Source: Paragorgia papillata (Eukaryota > Cnidaria > Anthozoa > Scleralcyonacea > Coralliidae). From it: 64,000 nt of DNA. A program made the position numbers and the translations under genes. Location of the stretch: the NCBI GenBank assembly GCA_035771165.1, contig JAWNZC010000445.1:1569001-1633000 (forward strand), given 5' to 3'. Shown here in pieces: positions 57,015-64,000 of this stretch. Position 1 is the stretch's first letter; each line of letters begins with the position of its first letter. The notes under the pieces are model-generated. The model was not told the DNA's origin. It ran no database searches and saw nothing but the letters and a program-made list of their open reading frames with translations.

Positions 57015-60000
57015 TCACAAGACAGGATACATTCGGATAATACACTTGTGTAGAACTGTCATGTAACGGAGGTAGACGGCAACGAGACGTTGCAAACCAG
57101 CTCTACAAAAAAGAAAGAAAAAGGGTCATGCATGCAGGAATCTTAGGGGGTGTTTACATTAGGCCGGCCCGAACTCAGGCCAGACTGGCTTCGGGTCCGT
57201 TGTAGTGTTTTTACTATAGATCATTTTCATGAGTCCGGCCTGAGTTCAGTTCACGCCGGCCTAATCTCAGGACGGCTGCCGTAGACCGAACTAATCTCAG
57301 GTCGGCTGCTAGACTGAACTGAAGCACTTTCACCTCTCAAACTCAATACGTTGTTTTAAATGAGATCGATGTCAAATCCGCATGCATCAGTAAAATAATG
57401 ATTCTCCGGCGGTCACGAGCTGTAAGGAAATTGACACAAATCTTGGAGTAACAGCGAAACCAAGCCTATATAGTTTCAAGGCCGACCTCGTACATGTAAA
57501 CAAAAACCAAAATGTAAAATTCAGGCCGGTCTGAGATCAGGGCCTGTCTGAGTTCAGGCCGGTCTCATGTAAACACCTCCTTAGATATTCAAACTGCAGA
57601 AGGCTGTCCCTTTCTTAAATTTCTCTTTTAAATTTTTTGTTCTTTTTACATAGATCGAGGATTCTTATAGTCTTATAATATAAGCTCAGAACGATACACA
57701 GAGGAACACGTAAAATGCTTTAAAGTGTCACTGAGACGAAAAATCGTCAGTCTTTTTCTGATATAATCATAAAGTAGATTTAAAATGAGGATGAACGGCG
57801 TTTGTGGTTTGTAAATATCTCATCTCGTTCAAGAGATATTTTCTTATTTATCAGCAATCAAGTAGCGTTTACTCCAGCGAATAAATGTAACGATTAGGGC
57901 TTATGTAGGCATTGTAATTCAAACGTTTAAATCTATCTATTTTTAAACAATGAGGCAAAAATGATAACTCCCTTTTTAAGGTTTAGAGTAACCTGAGAGC
58001 ATGCGCTTACCATGGCAATCACAAAAGCTCCACAGAGAAGTGTATTTTATTAGATACTATAAGCATACAAAGTTTAAGCACGTTCTATTGTTTATTTCCA
58101 GAGATATTCCTTATTTTACGATTTTCATTTCGCTCGTTTGGAGTACATGACGTCATCAGCCATAAATTTGCATATTGCCAAAACGTGAATATCTCTTGAA
58201 CGAGATGAGATACTGACAAACCACAAACGCCGTTCACCCTCATTTTAAATGTACTTTATGATAAGATAAAAAAAAGACTGACGATTTTTTCGTCTTAGTG
58301 ACACTTTAAAACCGGAAAAGGAGTAATCCCTGAAAAAATTAAATTTTTCTTCTTCGACCACTGCTGTAAATTTTCAAACGAAAAGTTTTCTTTGCTTATC
58401 TTGACAGTCTTATACGGTCTTATTTTTACTCGTTTCGAAGACAGGAACTATAACAAAAATGCATATAACAGGAGCCTTATATTACTATTTATACAAAACC
58501 GACTGCCTTTGCATTAGCTGAAATTGTTTCATAATACAATTATTGAATTTATCCAGGTATAAGTCTGTATCACTAGCCTCAGCTTCGGCAGATAATGATC
58601 TAAATCAACTTTAAAAAACCTACTTTTTGATGGAAGAAAGTTTTTCACACGTTGTAGTCAGAGCTTGGAGAAAAATAGACAATCCTCCAACAGTCAAGTT
58701 TAGTTGCTTGCAAGGTTCTATAAACTTGAAAACAAGAGAAAAGACTACAATTTACAGATAGAACTTAATCTATGTCCATGTGGAGCATGTTCCTCCACTG
58801 CATTTCTGTTTGGGTGTATTAGTTGGGTGTATTGGTTGTTTTGTCCGTCCGTCCGTCCGTCCGTCCGTCCGTCCGTCCGTCCGTCCGTCCGTCCGTCCGT
58901 CCGTCCGTCCGTCCGTCCGTCCGTCCGTCCGTCCGTCCGTCTGTCTGTCTGTCTGTCTGTCATCGTATTCATAAAGGTTTGTGGAAGGGTTGACCATAGA
59001 TCAAATACCAATCCATTAAATTTTGGTTGAATCTTATGAATGAAAATTGATCATATATTAGGCAAATTCACAAACAATCTGAATCCACAAGACACAATGG
59101 ACTTGTCAGTTTACAGTAATAACCCGCTGGCGGAATCAATTTATTTATTTAAATGTATTTAACTTTGCCTATACGGGTAGGATATCACAACTTTGAACTC
59201 AGAGGAAAACCAGAGAACACCCCTCGAAGCACAAGAGGGAACCAACAACTCTACTCACGCGAGTCACAAGCTCAGGTGGTCACTCATAAGTATACTCACG
59301 CCGACCAATTGGATTGAACTTCGGTCCTCAAGCTCAGCGGTGAAATGCATGAGCACGCTAACAGCACACACCACCCGTGCATCCATTTGTGAGTTGTTGT
59401 TTTTCTTTCGGATTTAATTTTGTATAGCATGCAGAAATTAAGTCGATGTTGTATATCTAGAAGCATGACATTTCTATTACCTTTTCAACTAAATCAGTAA
59501 ATATATCCTTCATTTCTTTTTGATGAATAAGACCAGCACCAATATTGATCAAAATACGGTCAAAATTCTACAAAAACAATAAGTTGATATAACTACAATT
59601 AATATATCATTGTCATTTCTCTTCCTATGTTGGGCGCCAGAAAACTAATTGCTTATTCTTAAAGTCCCGACAGAGTAACATCTTTTTTCGTTTCTTTGCT
59701 TCGTTGTTGAGATATTTCAGGTTGTTTCATATGCAAATTAAACATTTTGACGTCACATGTGCATAATGAGTTATCGGAGAAGGTTAACAGATATCTTTGC
59801 TATTAGTCAAACATAATCACTTGAAAATCTATGAAAGAAACACAGTAACACACCCACATGCTTCCTTCGAATTAATGTGGTTTGATATTAGCAATGATAT
59901 ATACAGTGTAACTTTCTCCGAATTTGCATATAATGGATCTTGTTTCGGCAAGGAAACAAAAAACTGCAAAAGATGTTACTTTGTCATTTTAAGTGCTCTT

Positions 60001-62988
60001 TCAAATAAGGCAGACTAAATTTTCGTGTCATTTATAGGCACTTTAACCCCAAACTTTTTTCAGTACCTTGACGTGGGGATCGTATGTCTTAGCGAGCTCC
60101 TTCGAGTCGTTTGCTTTAATTTCAGCAAAAACAGCACTTTTATGCTCATCCGAAATGTCTTTTTCAGTGTAGAATGCTCTAAGATCTCTCAGGTCTTGAA
60201 GAAAGTTTTTGTCAATATCAAGATCCGTGTCTGCGTCAGCAGCATCTGAAAATCCGCAATAAAATTATGTAAAAATTAACAGTGATAACAACAAGAGTAG
60301 CAGCAGAGCAAAAACAACAATAACGACGACACCACAATCATCAACAACAGAAACTGCAAGAGCACCACTAACGCCGCCACTACCACCACCACCAACATCA
60401 ACACAACCAAACCAGTAACACCAGTAATAACCGCCAATATAAACGGCGGCACCAGTACCACACTAGGACGAGCACAACCACCACCACCACCAGTACAAAC
60501 ACTATCAGCACAACCAACACCACCAGCACAACCAACACCACCAGCACAACCAGCAACACCGCCAGAGTAATCACCACCAGCACAACCAATACCATTATAC
60601 CACCAGAACCACCAAAAGCACCATCAGAACAACCACCAGCAGCAGCAGCACATCCACCAGCAGCACAACCACTAACACCAATACCACAACCAGAACAAGC
60701 ACCACCAGCACAACTACCACCACCACAACCAGCACCACAATTACCAACAGCACAACTGGGACTAACCAGAATTAGTAGTATAAAGGTAAATGGAAAACAT
60801 ACCAGTAGAGGTAGTCGTCCATTTGACAATCATGTATTCAACACAATATGCAAAGTCAGCAAATGTTAAATAAGATAACCTACAATTTAAAGTAAAAAAA
60901 AGAATGTAAATTGTGTTGGCCGTGGGGGTGGTCATGCTGGTAGTCATGGTGGTAGTCATGATTATCATCATGGTAGTGATCGTGGTGGTGGTTATATTGG
61001 TGGTCATCAGAGGTGGTTGTGGAGGTAGTGGTCATGGTGGTACAGTAGTTGTGGTGGTGGCAGTAGTCATGGTGGTGGTGGTGGTCATAGTGGTTGTAGT
61101 CGCCATCATCGTCGTGGTCGTCATCGTAGGCACTGGTGCTAGCTGCCGGTAAGGTTATCGTTGTTGGTGTTAGTGTTAGTAGTCGTCGCTATTGTTGTTA
61201 GTTCCGTCAAACGATTAACATTTTCAACCCTAGCGGTCCAGCCAGAAAATACTACAAGCGGAGAATTCAAGGTTCTAAACTAACACTAACAACAATCAAT
61301 TCATTGACAACATCAATGTTAAATAGATTTAATATGGAGAACCAGATATAAATATAAATCAATATATTATCAATATAATATCAATATAATATCAATATAA
61401 ATCTCTCCTCGGTACTTTAACAAGGTTACTTCCCCGCAAATAAAATTGCGCAATATGCTACACAATTAATCGATTATTCGGCGATTGGGCCAATTATGTA
61501 AGAAAACCGATAGGCAATAAACTCCACCAGTTTTTTCATTGATAAAATGTGATTAGACTAAGGATTGTAAAAAAATACCCCCGGGGGGGTACTTCCGTAT
61601 ATGGGCTATATGGGGACGTGCCGCTGGTCAGGGTATGGTGTTCAGCTGTTATTAGTCTGGAACAGGGTATATGAATCACTGTTTTGGTCTGGAGCAGGGT
61701 CACCTTTTGTAGGACACTAGTTATTTGAATAGTTGAATATAGCAATACGTGAATACATGTCATCTTACCATGCGTTTCGTTTTGGGGCATTGCAAGGTTG
61801 ATGATATTTTATTTATTTTGATTTATCTAATGTAAAATACTTGATGTATATTTGCATATCCTTAAAAACAAAAATCGCTTGGCAAATTCGGTCTGGCACA
61901 AGGTATGATCTTTTTTTCTTCTGGTCTGGAACAGGCTTATACCATTTTTTGCCATTTGGTCTGGAACAGGGTCAGGGTTTAAACGGCCCTATCCTGAATT
62001 CTAGGGGGTACACAACCGGGAAAAATAACCATACAAATTCTGTACCTTTTCTTCCCTGTTTCAAACTTGTTGTTTGCCATAAATACAATACAGGAGTAGT
62101 TCCTAAGGTAAGAATAATGTGTTATAAAATCACTAGTTTAAAATCTATTTAAGAAATAGAAAATGGCCACCCGTGTTTATATAGCCTGATGCAAACACGA
62201 GAGTGAGTTGAGAGAATTCGAAAGTTTATGTGAACCCGAGCCGTAGGCGAAAGAAAGTAATTATTCAATTGTATCCAGAAAGTGTCCCATTTTATTTGTT
62301 CAATAAATAATAAATAATATAATAATAAAATACAAATAATAGATAAGAGATACAATCATAAACCTTGACCCATTGTTTTCCTAAAAATCGTTGTCCAAAC
62401 AAACGTTAGACTCCTACGTTCTCTGTTTCGGCAGTATATCAAACCTTACTATTTACTTACTATCAAAACTTACGATAGTCACCATTCTGGCTTGGTAACC
62501 AGACAATCAAGTATTTAACAATTTTTATAGTTTACTGATTTTCTGGAGAAATAGAAGAGTTTTTTTTGGCACCCCTTCTGACTTTGCAAAGTACACGCCA
62601 AAGAAACCACATGCCAAATTTGGTGTTTTTGACACACCTGTAACAATTTTGATGTACGCAAATGGACCATTGATGCTGAATGTCATCGATTTTATACCCT
62701 GTTGTCCATTTGCCTAAATTTTACCGGAAAGCCCAAACTTTCTCCAAAAACGAACTAGCCATAGCAAAATTTGATAGTTAATAGCGCGAAGATTACGTCA
62801 GGTTCTCCTGAAATTTTCTGTTCTGTTCATTAAAACAACAAAAATGCCATCAAATTTGTCACATCATAGACACTATTTAAAAGTAGTACGATTTACTGCA
62901 GTGATGAAAGGCTTTGGCTCGAAATATCAGTATACTTTGTCATGGACAGTAAAATCAAGTAACATGCACTTTTAAGCTGTTTAGTAGA

Positions 62989-63026
<38 letters not shown>

Positions 63027-63995
63027 TGTACTGTATATATATACCGGTATATATATTATTTCAAAATGCCGCCATCAAAATAAATTTTACTTAAAGAACA
63101 TTTGCCACACAGAAATCACTTGACATGATTGTTATTTTTAAATGTTAATCTTAAATGTTAATTTAATTTTTTTAATTTGACCATTGTTTTTTAAATTTTT
63201 AAATCTGACTGTTATTTTTAAACATCAGATTGACACTATAAAAAGCATAGTTTATATATATATATATGTATATATATAATATTACATATTCACACTGTCG
63301 ATGAGCAAAAACAAGGAGGGGGTGTCAAAGGATGAATGAGAGTAAAAAAATAGATAAAAAGTAAAAACACTGTTTATGTCTGTCCTTGCTAAACAAAAAC
63401 AGCGTCTTCAGAAATGTTAAATAAAAGAAAAACGTACGTTGAGTCTGTGAGGATGAATGGTTCCATTTTTGAAAATGAAACACTTTAATTTCCTGTCTTT
63501 TGCAGCTATCATTACAACCAGAAATGGGTGAGATGGCAAACTTTCATGTCCGAAATATGATGGTTGACACTATTACAATGTCGGGCAACAGGCTTGTCGA
63601 CATCATTGTTAGGTAGTCTTTCAAAAATGTTGGATATATGGTTGGTTAAAAACTGCCTCACATCCACATAGAAAGGCAAATATTTAAATTGTAGTAAAAT
63701 TGTAAGAATTTTAACCTATTAACCTCATCATCTGTACACCCTGATCACCTGAAGTCAACATACATACTTGGCAAGCTTTTCAGAAACTGAGAAATCTCTT
63801 TTGATATTTTCCACCAAGCCATCGGTAGAGTCCTCTACTGCTTTAAAAATATTCTTTATGTTATCATATTGTCTTTTGCAGCTCTTTAAGGCAATTCCGG
63901 TTCTTTCAGAAATGTCGTCTAAATCTTTTCTCAACCTAGCAGTCAATTTTTTACCCAACAATTCTCTTATCACACTGTTGTCAAATTCATAGTAT
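57015..63995 (-). CDS. FIBP: acidic FGF intracellular-binding protein FIBP (3' part)
   Basis: Seven exons on -: 63995-63768, 62103-62047, 60879-60803, 60245-60067, 59567-59481, 58724-58624 and 57102-57015. All are GT-AG with consistent phases, encoding the last ~271 residues. The first ~90 residues of a ~360-residue protein lie beyond the right edge; the acceptor AG at 63996-63997 is visible. Matches to the family in order: RYYEFDNSVIRELLGKKL, KDLDDISERTGIALKSCKRQ, IVFMANNKFETGKKR, LTFADFAYCVEYMIVKW, DTDLDIDKNFLQDLRDL, LIHQKEMKDIFTDLVEK, FIEPCKQ and YLRYMTVLHKCIIRMYPVL. FIBP binds acidic FGF (FGF1) inside vertebrate cells; loss causes an overgrowth syndrome in humans. The conserved LKSC(K/R)RQ and FETGKK blocks are intact, so the gene looks functional. 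The DLEC1 ATG lies about 750 bp downstream on the same strand; a possible ATTAAA signal for FIBP is near 56799-56804. Confidence 0.94.
57142..57584. mobile_element. foldback element, family B copy 2 (inverted relative to copy 1)
   Basis: It begins TTAGGGGGTGTTTACATTAG and ends ATGTAAACACCTCCTTAG. The core AGCTGTAAGGAAATTGACAC with TGATTCTCCGGCGGTCACGA is the reverse complement of the core at about 17840-17880. It lies in the last FIBP intron. Confidence 0.65.
57719..58310. repeat. long foldback element, TTTAAAGTGTCACT termini
   Basis: TTTAAAGTGTCACTGAGACG and AATCGTCAGTCTTTTTCTGA pair with AAAAAGACTGACGATTTTTT and GTCTTAGTGACACTTTAAA. GCGTTTGTGGTTTGTAAATA/TATCTC blocks recur near the middle. 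It lies in FIBP's last intron. Confidence 0.7.
58842..58961 (+). repeat. (GTCC)n(GTCT)n microsatellite
   Basis: About 24 GTCC units are followed by 5 GTCT units in FIBP's intron, about 120 bp upstream (on -) of exon 58724-58624. Confidence 0.93.
59190..59392 (-). mobile_element. tRNA-derived SINE, copy 2
   Basis: The - strand head contains GTGTGCTGTTAGCGTGC (box A side, 59353-59369) and AAGTTCAATCC (box B, 59311-59321). The body contains GGGTGTTCTCTGGTTTTCCT, comparable to the CCGGGTATACTCCGGTTTCC of 30718-30920. Confidence 0.65.
59659..60046. repeat. foldback element, TTAAAGTC / CACTTTAA termini
   Basis: It shares GAGATATTTCAGGTTGTTTC, CATAATGAGTTATCGGAGAA and ATATCTTTGCTATTAGTCAA with 37193-37690. 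Its right half is degraded. It ends about 20 bp from FIBP exon 60245-60067. Confidence 0.62.
60277..60770 (+). repeat. CCA/ACAACCA-rich degenerate tract
   Basis: ACCACCACCAGCACAACCA-like units fill most of the FIBP intron between exons 60245-60067 and 60879-60803. Confidence 0.85.
60915..61140 (+). repeat. GGT/TGGTGG-rich degenerate tract
   Basis: GGTGGTCATGGTGGTAGTC-like units lie on the other side of exon 60879-60803. They are complementary in kind to the CCA-rich tract at 60277-60770. Confidence 0.85.
61567..62012. mobile_element. non-autonomous element with ACCCCCGGGGGGGTAC terminus
   Basis: It opens TACCCCCGGGGGGGTACTTC and CGTATATGGGCTATATGGGG. It contains several GGTCTGGA(A/G)CAGGGT units and ends near CTAGGGGGTACAC. 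This type of repeat is common in anthozoan and other marine invertebrate genomes as far as I recall. It ends about 35 bp from FIBP exon 62103-62047. Confidence 0.55.
62400..62452. repeat. solo arm of foldback family C
   Basis: AACGTTAGACTCCTACGTTC, then TCTGTTTCGGCAGTATATC matches the right arm of 19262-19439 without the partner arm. Confidence 0.7.
62994..63024 (+). repeat. (TA)n microsatellite
   Basis: About 14 TA units are followed by further TATATA-rich palindromes to about 63056, in a FIBP intron. Confidence 0.85.
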
Positions 63996-64000
63996 CTAAA

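Noticed and set aside
63430..63540. Open stretch on - ending in a GTACGT donor-like site (MIAAKDRKLKCFIFKNG)
   Set aside because: It lies in the FIBP intron between exons that join perfectly in phase without it. It matches nothing in FIBP, so it is not counted as an exon.

Overview
This is an animal nuclear genome window, AT-rich and repeat-rich, with long intron-broken genes; nothing in it looks bacterial or viral. Three conserved metazoan genes can be built exon by exon from splice sites, reading phase and remembered similarity to the human families: ANKAR (ankyrin and armadillo repeat protein, + strand, 5953-17279, 11 coding exons, about 1,444 residues), DLEC1/CFAP81 (ciliary central-apparatus protein, - strand, 56267-20541, 37 coding exons, at least about 1,633 residues) and the 3' part of FIBP (acidic FGF intracellular-binding protein, - strand, 7 exons, entering from the right edge and stopping at 57015). 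Many introns interrupt conserved protein blocks, and the foldback repeats (for example the one rich in CCCCCGGGGGGG-type ends near 61.6 kb) resemble those I know from cnidarians and other slowly evolving marine invertebrates. The species cannot be named from the sequence.

Layout. 1-5.8 kb: mostly foldback (MITE-like) repeats, plus a possible last exon of an unknown membrane protein at 411-600. 5.8-17.3 kb: ANKAR, preceded by an RFX X-box-like motif and carrying an 18S rRNA gene fragment in intron 4. 17.3-20.5 kb: intergenic space between the convergent ANKAR and DLEC1 3' ends, filled with palindromic repeats. 20.5-56.3 kb: DLEC1, whose introns hold a frameshifted LINE, a Crypton-type recombinase relic, two hAT elements with perfect 8-bp target duplications, tRNA-derived SINEs, many foldbacks and large microsatellites. 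56.3-57.0 kb: short DLEC1 leader region with an X-box-like motif and an upstream ORF. 57.0-64.0 kb: FIBP.

How the genes fit together. DLEC1 is an established motile-cilium protein, and X-boxes are binding sites of the ciliary regulators RFX2/3. The first ATGs of both DLEC1 and ANKAR have an X-box-like 14-mer roughly 100-130 bp upstream. This makes co-regulation with the cilium programme, and a ciliary role for the poorly understood ANKAR, a testable inference. FIBP and DLEC1 are tandem on the same strand, with only about 0.75 kb between the FIBP stop and the DLEC1 start codon. I found no CRISPR array, operon or defence-like system. The most unusual content is the structural DNA: nested palindromes, inverted loop orientations, nested insertions and complementary tracts around an exon.
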